From Panulirus ornatus (taxonomy: Eukaryota; Arthropoda; Malacostraca; Decapoda; Palinuridae), in assembly GCF_036320965.1 (NCBI RefSeq), contig NC_092231.1, forward strand, positions 1,725,197 to 1,789,196: DNA of 64,000 bases. The letters are read 5' to 3'. Below are positions 26,301-39,050 of this stretch, in pieces (position 1 is the stretch's first letter; every line of letters begins with the position of its first letter). A program made the translations under genes and the position numbers. The notes below the pieces were generated by a model. That model worked only from the letters and a program-made list of their open reading frames with translations, did no database searches and had not been told where the DNA came from.

Positions 26301-27224
26301 CCACCAGGAATGTCTTTAAAGCTTTCGTTGGTGTATTGCAGTAGTAGTACACAGATGTGACACAGAGTCCGACTGTATCAGGTTGGTAGGTAGGTTAGCT
26401 GTGGTACACAGGTGTGGCACAGGGCCAGACAGTGTGAGTCAAGGGATGCACAGGTGCAGCTGGTAGTGACGGTGGGTGGAGGGGGAGAGTAGAATTGCAC
26501 ACGAATGACCCCGGCAGACGTGATCGTGTGACCCAATGGTCGTGTCGGGTCACGCCCCGTGTGGGATGGGGTAAGGGGGGGTTATCTATTGACCTACATG
26601 GTGAAGACCATGGCAGGCCCAGGCTAAACAACACGACCCTTGTCCTTCTTCCGTTGGTGGAGGTTGTTTAAGGTCCGTAGCTCGTGGTGGGTCGTGGTCT
26701 GCGTGCAGGGGTCAGCGTGGGCCTCCCTGGGACAGATGCCGTGTGCTGGGTGGCAGGAGAGCAAGGGTTACGTAACGGGTCAGGTGTGAGGGTCGAGGAT
26801 TAGGCTGAAGCGTGACGTCAGGGTTCATATTGGGAGTAGATTCGTGTGATTATGGTCATGAATGACCATATTGCTCGCGTCCCTCACTGACACACACACA
26901 CCTACCAGAATGCTGCCGTGTGCTGACATACCCCAGTAAGACGGGCGAAATTGCACATTGAAAATGTGCAGAGCTCTTGCTCAGCCACGCAGGAAGGACC
27001 TGAACTGCTACTGGAGCAGACTGAGAGGACAGGTACTGTACTTAGAGCGCAGACGGCAGACAGTGACCATGGTCTTTATTTTTAAAACGTGTTGGCCTGG
27101 ATCCTAGACAGCACAATAAACCCCCGTTGGTAAGACCGGTATGGAAAACTGTAAGATCTTACCACAGACTCCTGAAGATAGAGACGAGGAAAACATCGTT
27201 TGTGTGACATGTTTTCTGCCGCTG

Positions 27225-27545
27225 TGGGAAACACTGTCGACTTTTCAAAGGAGAAATACACAAAGGCCTTGAAAAGTACCTCCCGAGTGTACTGGACTGG
27301 TCTGTGTATGGCGGTTACCAAGCCCTGTAGAGATGTGGTCTCCAACAGCCTGACTGAACAGAAGAGCAACAAGACAGCGTGGTTCCAGACCCAGCTGTTG
27401 AAGTAGAAGACTTGTGAAACCATCGTAAGGTCTGGTAAGGTCCTAGGCCGAACTGTGGGGGTAGAAGACCTCCCAGACCATCGTAAGGTGTCAGATCCAG
27501 CTGTGGATGTGGAAGACCTCTGAAACCATCGTAACGTATATGTAC
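27225..27545 (+). repeat. Dispersed repeat family 2 copy plus tandem CATCGTAAGG units
   Basis: GTACTGGACTGGTCTG and GTGGTCTCCAACAGCC blocks are followed by three units containing GTAGAAGACCT and GAAACCATCGTAAGG (27385-27545). The latter recur inverted at 34880-35015 and 53900-54030. Confidence 0.6.
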
Positions 27546-27936
27546 AAAGTTGTACTACTTTTTCCAAGTTGTACCTGACCAGCCTGATTTCACAACGCAC
27601 ATGTCCAGACCTACAACATCAGACGGCCTGGTAGACCAAGTACTGAAAAGAGAACGAATCCTCGTCACCCGCCGGGTCACAGGTACACTGTACACAGATG
27701 TGTTGTGTATGATTCTGAAGTTGTTCCCGGGTGTTCCATAGTGTTTCTGAGATTTGCATGTGTTGAGGTGTGCATTTCATGGGCCGTGGTGGGTAATATT
27801 TTTGTTTTCTGTTGATGGCACCATCATATATACAGTGGTTGTATGTTGGTCCTGCGTATGTGTCGTGTTTGTTGAAGAGGATACGTGAGTAGGGGATACG
27901 AGAATCGGACATTTCGTTTTCCTTGTGTAGATAGTG

Positions 27937-27940
<4 letters not shown>

Positions 27941-28018
<78 letters not shown>
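27941..28018. repeat. (CT)n tract
   Basis: About 78 bp of CT. Confidence 0.97.
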
Positions 28019-28022
<4 letters not shown>

Positions 28023-29641
28023 TTGTTGTATCAGTTACCGTTTGTTGTGATGGTTTTTGATTGTTAATATGTATCTGGGAAGATTGTACACTTCCTAATT
28101 CGACATTATCAGTGTGATGTGCATAATGTAGTACAGGTTACGCCCTTGTAATGTGCATTGACCCTCCTGGGTTGTCGGAGCCATGATGGAAGTTGTGGCC
28201 AGCCTGGGGTAGGTGGCGGTAGGTATAGGTACAGGAGCTCACGTTGCCGGTGGTGGGTGTAACACAGGTCAGGTTGCAGGCTCCTCCACGACGGTAAGCT
28301 GAAAGGAATTCGTACGGCAGGAGACCAGTGGGTGCTGACGTGGTTGTTTGTGGAAGATATCAGTATGGTCAAGATAGAAAGACGTGTCTGGCAAGTTTAC
28401 CAAATCATCAGTTTGTTCCAAGAAGCATGTCGACCTACCAGATGATTCTGTCAATACGATGTGCACTAAATGTTGCCTGAACCTTTGATTCTTAGAACTT
28501 AATGTGGTAGAGTCGACCATCCTGCCTCATCTTTGCTTCATAACGTTTGTTAGAGTTTTCTGAATCTCTCTGTGGGCCGAGGCAGCATTATCCTGGTCTA
28601 TGCAGCGGCATGCTGCGTGGGCCACATTAATGCAGCCTTAGTTACTCCTCCCCACCAGCGCCATACAAGATCCGGGGCAGCGAAGTCCCAGGAACCGCTG
28701 GACGAATGTCTTGTTAATTCCGTGACCTTTTCCAGAGGTTAGGGTGGTGTATGGTGCATGTGTCGGGTGGTCGAGGATGTGTGGTCGCCGTTCTCATGGC
28801 TCCTGCAACAGGAGATGCATATGAGCGAGCCCAGCATCCCGGATACATAGAAAGTATGGAAGAGACTCCAGACGTGGCCCTGTTGAGGCTCTGTTGCCCC
28901 ACACAATGTACGAGTCTGTCTTGATGTAGTTGTTGTACTCGTCTGCTATTTTGAGGCGTCGTGTTGGTTCTGTTGATCTTAAGGTTGGTTTAACTGGTCA
29001 GAGGAGGCACACACATCAAGGCTCTTGCGTTGGTCATTTTGAATGATTTATGTAGTTAGTCTCGTCTGGTTTTCTTTATAGATAACGAGGTAATGTGATA
29101 CTGGTTTAAGTTTCACGTGTTTGTTAGAAGCGTTGCACCAGAGTGGAAGCTGTGGTGGCTGTCGGTCACCGGCGCCATCCGTGAACTACCAGGGTATTGC
29201 CTCGTTACAGATGTTCCTCGTCGTGGTTAGCGACCTTGGTGGGGATTTCGTCCCTGGCTGGCTGTGGAGAAGCTCTGACATGAAAAATAGAATCGTTTCG
29301 ATACGAGATAACAGTTTGCGAGTATGCCAAAGATGATGTTTTTGTCTCTCGAACTGGCGAGATGAAGATGGGAGGTGGGTTGGGCACGTCACCTTGTGCA
29401 CTGGTGCATATCAGACCTAATGACCCGAGTTCTACCCATGACTGCTGGGGTTCGCCGGTAGGAAGGTGTAGATGATGATTCAGGTAACATGGGGAGTGGA
29501 GAACCTTCACCCAGCTGTAGTGGTGTGGTGTTTTTCTGGGTCATAGTACCTGTGGAATGCTGCCAGAGTCCTTGTGAGTGGCGCCACCGCTCTAGTGAAC
29601 CAAAGATTGTATTTTTGATGGATGTGACGCACAGTTCCTTT

Positions 29642-29645
<4 letters not shown>
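28019..29645. other. No gene recognised
   Basis: Short frames only. No repeat longer than about 30 bp noticed. Confidence 0.55.

Positions 29646-29714
<69 letters not shown>
29646..29714. repeat. (TA)n tract
   Basis: About 69 bp of TA, preceded by TTTTGCA. Confidence 0.97.
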
Positions 29715-29717
<3 letters not shown>

Positions 29718-30230
29718 GCTGTAATATAATAGGTCAGAAGCTATAATATACCGTCGTGGTTACGGGGTTTAAGATGCCCCTCTTCCACGGAGGTGGTGTT
29801 GAGTGTAGGGGCAGCAGATGATGTAGTTAGTGTAGGATAGTGATGGTTGAGGCCGCTGGCGAGCGTGTGGCAGGTAACAGGGTTGTACGTCCATCCGTCT
29901 GGGCGAGTGTGGTGTCCGGCACCAGAGGTGTTGCGTCACAACATTCCACAGGGTGTTTGCGCCCCCGTCCCCCCTGCGCTGGTTCCCCTCCATCATCCTC
30001 CTCATCTGCTGGTGCCCCTCTGGCTCTTACCCCCTCCGTAAGCCCTCACTGTGACCAGGGGCGGGGTGTGCCGGCGGCAGGTGGTCTCCAGCTGGTGTGT
30101 GCGGCGCCAGATGGACGTCCAGGATCACAGCTGGTGATGGTTGGGAGGGGGGGAGACAGAAGCAGCAACTGCTGCTGCCCCAACAGTGTTGTAGAAAGTT
30201 GAAGTTGGCACAAGGTTCTGGAAGTCTCAC

Positions 30231-30300
<70 letters not shown>

Positions 30301-30303
30301 ATG

Positions 30304-30373
<70 letters not shown>
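30231..30373. repeat. Poly-C, (CT)n and (TA)n compound tract
   Basis: Ten C residues, ~54 bp of CT, a short GCATCTATGTCA spacer, then ~66 bp of TA. Confidence 0.97.
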
Positions 30374-30375
<2 letters not shown>

Positions 30376-30901
30376 CATTATTACTGTTTCTTTGTGTTGT
30401 CACATCCTTTTCTCCCTTCCTACTGAAGCTGTCATCTCCCTCCCTCCCTGCCTGCCTGCCCTGCGGGTCTGGCTGGGCTCGTGGTATGCATGACTCACAC
30501 CATCACCACCAGGAACTCCGCCTCCACAGCCACAACGGTTCCATTGCTTGCGATATGTATGGTATGTGTTGGTATGTCATATAGCGTACGTATAATCATA
30601 TATATATAAAGATGTACCGGAAATTTTGTAGTCGAGGTGAAAATACATAAGTATTGCAGTAAAACCATCCTGGTTCTAGCAGGGATGGAGGACGTCAAGC
30701 AAGTGTCTACATTAAGTTTATAATGTTTAGAAACGTTGGGATGGGCTTGTCCTTGTGGTGGTGTTGCCACTGTAAGACCTGGAATGGTCTCTGGTGTCGC
30801 ACTGCACCACAGGGGACGAGGGATCATATCTCCCAGTACAGGTGACGACGATGCTTTAGCTTTTACCTTGAACATTCAGACGAGGTCCAGGTGATAGTTG
30901 G

Positions 30902-33030
30902 ACACAGGGAGTGCCTCTGTGGCACCTGTCTGGCCACACAGGGAGTGCCTCTGTGGCACCTGTCTGGCCACACAGGGAGTGCCTCTGTGGCACCTGTCTG
31001 GCCACACAGGGAGTGCCTCTGTGGCACCTGTCTGGCCACACAGGGAGTGCCTCTGTGGCACCTGTCTGGCCACACAGGGAGTGCCTCTGTGGCACCTGTC
31101 TGGCCACACAGGGAGTGCCTCTGTGGCACCTGTCTGGCCACACAGGGAGTGCCTCTGTGGCACCTGTCTGGCCACACAGGGAGTGCCTCTGTGGCACCTG
31201 TCTGGCCACACAGGGAGTGCCTCTGTGGCACCTGTCTGGCCACACAGGGAGTGCCTCTGTGGCACCTGTCTGGCCACACAGGGAGTGCCTCTGTGGCACC
31301 TGTCTGGCCACACAGGGAGTGCCTCTGTGGCACCTGTCTGGCCACACAGGGAGTGCCTCTGTGGCACCTGTCTGGCCACACAGGGAGTGCCTCTGTGGCA
31401 CCTGTCTGGCCACACAGGGAGTGCCTCTGTGGCACCTGTCTGGCCACACAGGGAGTGCCTCTGTGGCACCTGTCTGGCCACACAGGGAGTGCCTCTGTGG
31501 CACCTGTCTGGCCACACAGGGAGTGCCTCTGTGGCACCTGTCTGGCCACACAGGGAGTGCCTCTGTGGCACCTGTCTGGCCACACAGGGAGTGCCTCTGT
31601 GGCACCTGTCTGGCCACACAGGGAGTGCCTCTGTGGCACCTGTCTGGCCACACAGGGAGTGCCTCTGTGGCACCTGTCTGGCCACACAGGGAGTGCCTCT
31701 GTGGCACCTGTCTGGCCACACAGGGAGTGCCTCTGTGGCACCTGTCTGGCCACACAGGGAGTGCCTCTGTGGCACCTGTCTGGCCACACAGGGAGTGCCT
31801 CTGTGGCACCTGTCTGGCCACACAGGGAGTGCCTCTGTGGCACCTGTCTGGCCACACAGGGAGTGCCTCTGTGGCACCTGTCTGGCCACACAGGGAGTGC
31901 CTCTGTGGCACCTGTCTGGCCACACAGGGAGTGCCTCTGTGGCACCTGTCTGGCCACACAGGGAGTGCCTCTGTGGCACCTGTCTGGCCACACAGGGAGT
32001 GCCTCTGTGGCACCTGTCTGGCCACACAGGGAGTGCCTCTGTGGCACCTGTCTGGCCACACAGGGAGTGCCTCTGTGGCACCTGTCTGGCCACACAGGGA
32101 GTGCCTCTGTGGCACCTGTCTGGCCACACAGGGAGTGCCTCTGTGGCACCTGTCTGGCCACACAGGGAGTGCCTCTGTGGCACCTGTCTGGCCACACAGG
32201 GAGTGCCTCTGTGGCACCTGTCTGGCCACACAGGGAGTGCCTCTGTGGCACCTGTCTGGCCACACAGGGAGTGCCTCTGTGGCACCTGTCTGGCCACACA
32301 GGGAGTGCCTCTGTGGCACCTGTCTGGCCACACAGGGAGTGCCTCTGTGGCACCTGTCTGGCCACACAGGGAGTGCCTCTGTGGCACCTGTCTGGCCACA
32401 CAGGGAGTGCCTCTGTGGCACCTGTCTGGCCACACAGGGAGTGCCTCTGTGGCACCTGTCTGGCCACACAGGGAGTGCCTCTGTGGCACCTGTCTGGCCA
32501 CACAGGGAGTGCCTCTGTGGCACCTGTCTGGCCACACAGGGAGTGCCTCTGTGGCACCTGTCTGGCCACACAGGGAGTGCCTCTGTGGCACCTGTCTGGC
32601 CACACAGGGAGTGCCTCTGTGGCACCTGTCTGGCCACACAGGGAGTGCCTCTGTGGCACCTGTCTGGCCACACAGGGAGTGCCTCTGTGGCACCTGTCTG
32701 GCCACACAGGGAGTGCCTCTGTGGCACCTGTCTGGCCACACAGGGAGTGCCTCTGTGGCACCTGTCTGGCCACACAGGGAGTGCCTCTGTGGCACCTGTC
32801 TGGCCACACAGGGAGTGCCTCTGTGGCACCTGTCTGGCCACACAGGGAGTGCCTCTGTGGCACCTGTCTGGCCACACAGGGAGTGCCTCTGTGGCACCTG
32901 TCTGGCCACACAGGGAGTGCCTCTGTGGCACCTGTCTGGCCACACAGGGAGTGCCTCTGTGGCACCTGTCTGGCCACACAGGGAGTCCCTCTGTGGAAAC
33001 CTGTCGGGCCAACGGGGAGTGCCTCTGAAA
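30902..33030. repeat. 34-bp satellite array, 61 canonical units
   Basis: The unit starts ACACAGGGAGTGCC, is 34 bp long and about 65% GC. Canonical units run from 30902 to 32975 with no variant that I could see. They are followed by one diverged 35-bp unit (from 32976) and a partial one. The unit contains a small hairpin (GTGCC-TCTGT-GGCAC) and a near-palindrome (CTGTCTGG/CCACACAG). With no stop codon and a period not divisible by three, all six frames stay open for over 700 codons with a 34-residue period. Flanks at 30374-30901 and 33031 on are unrelated single-copy sequence. I see no splice, promoter or codon evidence for a gene. Confidence 0.95.
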
Positions 33031-34124
33031 CCCTTTCCCCACAATCTAGGTATTGTGGCACTCTGGAGTTATTCCTTGTGTAGAGCAGATCGTGCCGTGT
33101 TTGTTTCTTTCCTTTGTTTAAGATTTCGATTTTGCCGGAAGTTTCCATTTAATTATTGTTATGTCTTCTATGAAGCTTGGGCCAGTCATGTGACGTGGTA
33201 GTCCCCGTAACGCTACCCGCACTGTGTAGTGTTACGTCCTCCTGCTGACCCCCAGAGCCCCATGACTGCATCCCCCCCCACACACACACACCCCACCCCA
33301 CCCCTGAGACCCATGACCAAACCACCTCAACCTCATGACTTAACCCCCAGAGCACGTGGCCTTAACTGCCTTGCTCTACGCCCCATTGTTAGCATCACCC
33401 AGGTACGTGTGACGTAAATTGGACTTAATGATCGGGTGTATTACATTAATGGTATTTATTATCGTGTAATGATTAGTTATCTTTTCTTCCCGTGACGTCA
33501 CAGTTATTTGTGTGCCTAACAAGGTGAGGGTAATGTGTGGGTTGTTGATAACGTGGCGTGCGTCCACTGGTAGCAGTCTAATGGTAAATATTTTTTCTTG
33601 ACACAGGTGAGTGTGGGAGAGCGAGGGTGGCCGTGCCAGGGTGTAGTCTTAGTTCAGTGGTAAGTTGCTTGCAGACATGGGTCACAGGTGAGTTGCTTGT
33701 AATTGTTGTTGACGTGCATCCCATAGCCATGGTCTGCCGGGGACGTCCTGGACCAGACGGCCAGCGAGTGTATTTGATAGGCTTGAGGGCGCTCGACCTC
33801 GTGTATGGCCAGGTTAGAATATAATGTAGGTTACCTGATTATGCGTAGTGAGCGATGAGCTGTTGTGTCACGTTTTCTAACGCCCACTTCTTCACCAAAC
33901 TCGAGGACCCGCTGGGAGCACGTAGATGTTGGGTCAGATGAGAGTTGCTGGTGTGGTAGATGATCATGATTTACTCTGCGAAAATCCTTGAAGCTGTGGT
34001 CTGTAACCTAGAGTACAACAAGAACATGATCATCCCGTGTTGGCACGACGACATACGTGGAAGACACGCAAGATATCGACCCCTCAAAAGAATCAGGTGT
34101 GGTAAGCTCAAAAAGGAGAAAGCC
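33031..34124. other. No gene recognised
   Basis: Single-copy flank of the 34-bp satellite. C-rich stretch at 33270-33305. Confidence 0.55.
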
Positions 34125-34335
34125 CCTTGAACACCCTGGGCCCAAGACCATCAGAAACACTACGTGATGTACGCTGTGGGAATGTAAGGCTGTTATGTAG
34201 GAGGATGTACAGTGTGCTGGACCAGTCAGGCCGGGGTGGCTACGTGGGTCTTAGGGCCGTGGTCTCCAACAGCTTGGTCGACCAACAAGTCAGCTTACCA
34301 GCCTGGGCCTAGCCCGGCCTCTGCAAGTAGACTTA
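34125..34335 (+). repeat. Dispersed repeat family 2 copy
   Basis: It contains GGGCCCAAGACCATCAGAAA, GTGCTGGACCAGTCAGGCCG, GGTCTCCAACAGCTTGGTCG and CAGCCTGGGCC blocks. The same blocks occur in the same order at 36783-37000, and some recur at 27225-27545 and 26215-26300. No functional frame was identified. Confidence 0.65.
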
Positions 34336-34879
34336 CGAAGGCTGCTAGTATAGTCCCGGTAGATGAGAGCAGAGTTGGGCGAGGGGAGAGTTGTGCAGCG
34401 TTTTCTCTTGCGTAAACTTTTCTACTATTATATTTCTGTGAAATAATAATTGAATATCCCGGAGCGACTGGTTGCCACAAGAACTTGACAGGAGGGGAAG
34501 TTTATGACAGGATCAGTACTCACGGGAACAGGTTAGTACGAGATGTGTCCACTGACCAAGATGGTCTGGTGTGTACAGGAATGGTGGACGGTTGTTCAAG
34601 ACGGTGAACCATCACAGTGTTGATGAACACCACACCAGCTGTAGAGAGCAGTGTAGGGGCAGAACTCATGACAGTGTTTACAAACAAGAGCATTAGACGG
34701 ATCACGCTAGACGCTGTGAATCACCCCGAAATTGGCTATTTGTAAACATCAAGAGATACGCAATCTGCGTAGGGGAGGCTGGGTGGGCCATAATGGTTAG
34801 GAAGTGAAGCACGCATGGTGTGGCCAAGTGAGGAGTGGTGCTGGGTCTGGGACCTTACCTTAGGAACAATTTACGATGA

Positions 34880-35015
34880 TCTCTGAGGTCTTATGCCTCC
34901 ACCTTACGTATACCCTACAATGGTTACAGTGGTCCCCTATCCCCACTACCTCATGTATACCTTACGATGGTTCCCGAGGTCTGGTACCTCCACAGCTGGG
35001 TCTGGCACCAAGATG
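34880..35015 (-). repeat. Inverted CATCGTAAGG tandem units (family 2)
   Basis: Two to three degenerate units with CTTACGATGGTTCCCGAGGT and CCACAGCTGGGTCTGGCACC, the reverse complement of the units at 27385-27545. Confidence 0.6.
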
Positions 35016-35773
35016 TCATGTTCTTCCTCTCTCCACTCAGGCTGTGGCCCCGTGCAGTGTGTTAACCCATTATCCACAGTTTATTAATTTCGCCGTGTGT
35101 GGAAGTGTAGCATATGTTCTTCATAACAGACCAGCAAGAGATCAAGGATAACAGTTGATGTAGAACTTGGTGCTGTCCTTAACAGTATTGAACTGTAATT
35201 TGACGATGTCTCCTCTGTTGCTGCTACTTCTGACGTACACATTAAGTACAGAGTCCACGAAATATACTGTTTATATAGTTTTACCCTCTCGTCAGCGTCG
35301 TAGGCCATGATAACCAAACAAGCTTGGTGATTTGTGGAGTGTGGCGTGGCTGTTCAGGGATACCTTTTGAGAAAGGTGTCTCCTCGTGTATTCGATGCCC
35401 AGGGATCACGTGGTGCTTCATATTTATATGACCATAACTCTTCTCCTCACAAGACGTAGTATGTATGTAGTTCTGTCGTGTGTGTCATCCAGACAAGGAA
35501 TCCTGCTCGTATACAAGTTGAGGCCTCTGCTGTATATGTACACTCCAGTGCGTATTGTGTGATGCGTGTCGCGTGCACGTTGTAATGAGTACGGTGGCCA
35601 GCGACGGTTGTTGGTCTGTCCTCAAGTGTAATTGTTGTGGTTGCTGGTGCCGGGTGTTGAGTGGGTGGAGTCGCTGCCCAGGGTCGTGCTGTCTCGACCA
35701 CCACCACCACCACCTCCCCCCCTCCACTACCCACAGAGTCGTCAGTGGCTTTGCCCCACTCACCACGCAATGA

Positions 35774-35912
35774 TTAACCCCATGAGTACGACGGTAGTCC
35801 GACCATTGAGTACAACGGTAGTACGACATTTGGTCTTGATGGCCTGGCTTATGACTTGACCTCTGAAGATGAGACGAGAGGTCGGGCCATCGCACTCAAG
35901 CATCGCACTGAC
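35774..35912. mobile_element. Palindromic element copy starting TTAACCCC
   Basis: The left end reads TTAACCCCATGAGTACGACG, with the TTAA fully preserved. GTACGAC words follow, then a diverged core (GGCCTGGCTTATGACTTGAC) and a short right arm containing GGGCCATCGCACTCAAG. The right end is not sharply defined. Confidence 0.65.
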
Positions 35913-36489
35913 CCTCCGCAGTGCTCAGAGTTAATATGCTGACAAAGGATACAGAGTTATTTACCAGTGCGCCTCGGGCGAAATGTGAGGAGCGGACGTC
36001 GAGTCGTTTGCGGTGTCGGGTTCGTGTGTTTAAAGTGTCCGGTCTTCGTTGCTTCACAGAACCTGTGGTAATATTCTTCGTTTATGGCAAGTGCTGGAGA
36101 CGGGCCGGAGGCGGTGTTTATGGGTCTTGATGCAGCGTATGCTGGGTTGTGGTGCCGGGAAATAATTTTAGTCATGGTTATTGTAAGTCTGAGAAGCTTA
36201 GCTTTGGCGGGGATTAGTACTGGCCGTCATTACAGAACCACTAGTGGGAGTTGAATTAAAGAGATAAATACCAGTTACCAGAGACGTGCGGGGACGTTGT
36301 AGATTTTAACAATGTATGACGCCCAGCAGCAGCAACAGTACTTGTTAGTGTAAGGATTCGTCTTACGTTTTCATAGGTTAATTTAAGGTTGAGATGATGG
36401 TGTAGACAAGGTATGGCTGGCCTGCAGAATGGATGAGTTGGTTTATGTCAACATTTTCTCTGGCCTTACGATCCTCGTCTCTGTTTACA

Positions 36490-36612
36490 GAAGTTGTTAG
36501 AAGATTCTCTGGCCTCTCCAGAAACATATACTCAACGGCTCAAATCTCTCAGGCTATAAGAAGATTGTCTGGCCACTCCAGATACATAAGCGGCTAAAAT
36601 CACAGAGGTTAT
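36490..36612. repeat. ~57-bp tandem duplication
   Basis: TTAGAAGATTCTCTGGCC and ATAAGAAGATTGTCTGGCC, each followed by (T/A)CTCCAGA(A/T)ACATA and CGGCT(C/A)AAATC. Confidence 0.75.
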
Positions 36613-36782
36613 ACTCCGTGGAGCGCAGACGGGAGAGGTATACCATCTATACCTGGATAGTCCCTGAAGATGTATATCCCAACTTACATTCGGAAATAAC
36701 ATCCCGCCGGCGCGACAGTCACTGAAGACTGGAAAATACTACATCTGTAATCCACAGGTGCCATACTACATGTAAAACATCC

Positions 36783-37000
36783 GGGGCCCAAGACACATCA
36801 GAATCAACCATATGACACAACACGGGATGCTCTGTAGAGAAGGTCGAGAGTGCACCGGACAAGTACCTACTGAGTGTACCAGACCAGCCAGGCTGTGGGC
36901 AGTATATGGGCCTGAGGGCTGCGGCTTCCAACAACATGGTCAACTAACGACCCAGTGCCACAACCTGAGCCCAACCCGGGCTATTAGGAGGAGTGATATT
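36783..37000 (+). repeat. Dispersed repeat family 2 copy
   Basis: GGGGCCCAAGACACATCAGA, GTGTACCAGACCAGCCAGGC, CTTCCAACAACATGGTCAAC and GAGCCCAACCCGGGCT blocks match 34125-34335 in order, with many substitutions. Confidence 0.62.
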
Positions 37001-37199
37001 GGTCTTCCGGTCGGAAAGTTTGATATCAAGCTGAGAGATGTACTGAGTATGATGATGAATACCAGACGCGTACGCTGCCTGTGATGTTAGTTGGTGTGAG
37101 GTCTGTACGTACTTAGGACATAAGTTTGACCGAAGAGAGAAATAGTAGTGTGTTTGTGAACGTACTGCTGTTGTTAGTGGTGTACCGTGACGGAGTGCA

Positions 37200-37810
37200 G
37201 AGTTTTCTCAGCTTATTGTTGCCATTTTCCCCGTTGGGAGGTAGCGCCAGGAGCCCAAGAATGGCCTCGTTACCTTTGCATTCCGTCTCTAGCTCTCATG
37301 TCTGATGGATCGGAACCAGAGCCTCCTATCCACAGCCAAGACCCACAGACCTTCCCGTGGTTTTCCTCACTTCTTCATATCCTCTGGTTCAGCCCATTTA
37401 CACAGTGTCACCCTCGTATACCACGTCGTTCCAGTTCGCTCTATCCCGTGCAGGTCTCACACTCTTCTGCATGTTTAGGTCCCGATCACTCAAAGCATCT
37501 TTCACTCCATCGTTCCTTCTGCAGTTCGCTGTCGTCTTTCTCCTTGTCCCTGGCATGTGTAACTCATCTTCGTCTCCTCGACCATCCTCTTTGTGTGTCC
37601 ACACCATTTCATCACACGCACTTCAGCTTTGTCAACCACACTTTCCTTGCTACCACACACACCCCTCCCGGCCTGTCATTTTCTACCGTGTCAGTGTTCC
37701 TCGCGTCGCATGTTATCCTCGAGCACTTAATTTCCAACACGGAGAGTCTGCTGGAGTGTCAAGGACCGCTGACGGCTATTGGTTTGAACGTCTCTCATAT
37801 CAACCATAGT
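37200..37810 (-). pseudogene. Decayed LINE copy: RT C-terminus and 3' tail
   Basis: Read on the minus strand, this region is colinear with the 3' part of the LINE at 43.9-45.4 kb. One frame (37398-37607) still encodes DGVKDALSDRDLNMQKSVRPAR...VNWNDVVYEG-like sequence, matching the C-terminus DGVKRILCDRGLNMQ...NWSDVVYRG of the intact copy. Further up (37610-37790) the match continues with indels and stops. The 3' tail at 37225-37290 holds a GAGGTAGCGCCAGGA motif. It is clearly non-functional. The open frames on the plus strand are antisense shadows. Confidence 0.8.
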
Positions 37811-38800
37811 GGGTTATAGCTATACGTCTTGTAAATAGATGAAATGTTGACTTAATACTTTTGCTACACTATGATTGTGTGTGTGTGATATAAATACATG
37901 CACGCAATACTTTAATCACAGACAAACCTTCGCCGAGGTTTGGCCTTAAGTGAAACAAAAAATGGGGTAAAGATATGGAGAAATAATGAAAGAAAAGGAA
38001 GTTATATTTTTTATGAATGGAAAATCAGCCTTTTGAATGGGACCAGAAGGTAGGTGTTGGGGAAGACGTGCAGGGGTAGAAGGTCCCAGACATTAGCGGT
38101 GTAGGAGTAAAAACAAACATCACAACGGGCCACCCTCAAGTTGCTCTAGGTTCGATGCCTCTCGTCATTCACGTTAGGAAAGCAGATTATTTTAAGCCTC
38201 TGTAATGGAGGGTTACAATGAGCTGTTGTTATATTCTACCAGTGACTATGGAGACTGCTATTCCTCATTTCCTGTGAGAACAGCGTCTTTCGAAGAATGT
38301 GTTTCGTATATTGTTTCTGTAGCACCCCGTCTCTTGGTTCCCAGAAATGCAGATGTTAAGTTTAGAGACTTGTGGTTGGTGAAGATGTTACAGATATGTA
38401 CATTCGCATGTTGGTGTTCTGTACATACACTCGCATGTTGTATGTGTCTGTACATCTAGCTTGAATGTTGGGAGGGGAGAGAGGATCTCTTGACACTCTC
38501 CGCCACTCACAGTGGATGATGAGGCCACATTTGGAGGGGAGCGGAGTCATTCCTTGTGCCTTATAAGGTGTGGGGAGTGTGGTGCCTCGCGCAGTGCCGG
38601 GATGTGGCCCATGTACGGCACGGTCTAGATGAACCTTGAGTAGTAGGTGGAGGAGGAGATAGAGCCAGGGAGTGGCGGCGGCGGGGGACGGGCATGCCCT
38701 CCTCCCGAAGCGCCCTCTTCATGTGCTTGATGTTGAGAGCGAGCAGTGCCACTTGTGGCCTCCTCCATCATGGCTGGAGGGAGAGGATGCAGTGATGGAG

Positions 38801-38907
38801 GGAGGAGGGGCACTTGTTACCACCACCACCACGTCACTCGGCGTCTACAGCTGGAGGAGGAGGGGCACTTGTTACCACCACCACCACGTCACTCGGCGTC
38901 TACAGCT
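38801..38907. repeat. 55-bp perfect tandem duplication
   Basis: GGAGGAGGGGCACTTGTTAC ... GGCGTCTACAGCT appears twice, at 38801 and 38856, indicating a recent duplication. Confidence 0.9.
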
Positions 38908-38924
38908 TGACCATGTGACCTCTG

Positions 38925-39050
38925 AACACGACGCCGGTGTCACCCAGGGTACGGTGACCAAGCCTTTGACACGCCCCTTAAGGGTTCCTGTGAAAGGCCG
39001 GACAGTCATGCCCAAGGATCATACCATCGTCTTGAAGGGATTCAGGGTAG
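38925..39050. mobile_element. Palindromic element copy
   Basis: CTCTGAACACGACGCCGGTG leads to the core AAGCCTTTGACACGCCCCTT, followed by AAGGGTTCCTGTGAAAGGCC and right-arm words (CATGCCCAAGGATCATACCA). Both halves are present with substitutions. Confidence 0.65.

Noticed and set aside
30902..33030. CRISPR-like array
   Set aside because: Units are contiguous and identical, with no variable spacers, and the context is eukaryotic.
30856..33201. Six overlapping open frames of 705-767 codons
   Set aside because: They arise from a stop-free 34-bp satellite. All three frames of each strand give the same 34-residue cycle, which is not what a selected protein looks like.
37187..37819. 210-codon plus-strand gene
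   Set aside because: It is the antisense of a decayed LINE whose minus strand matches the RT C-terminus.
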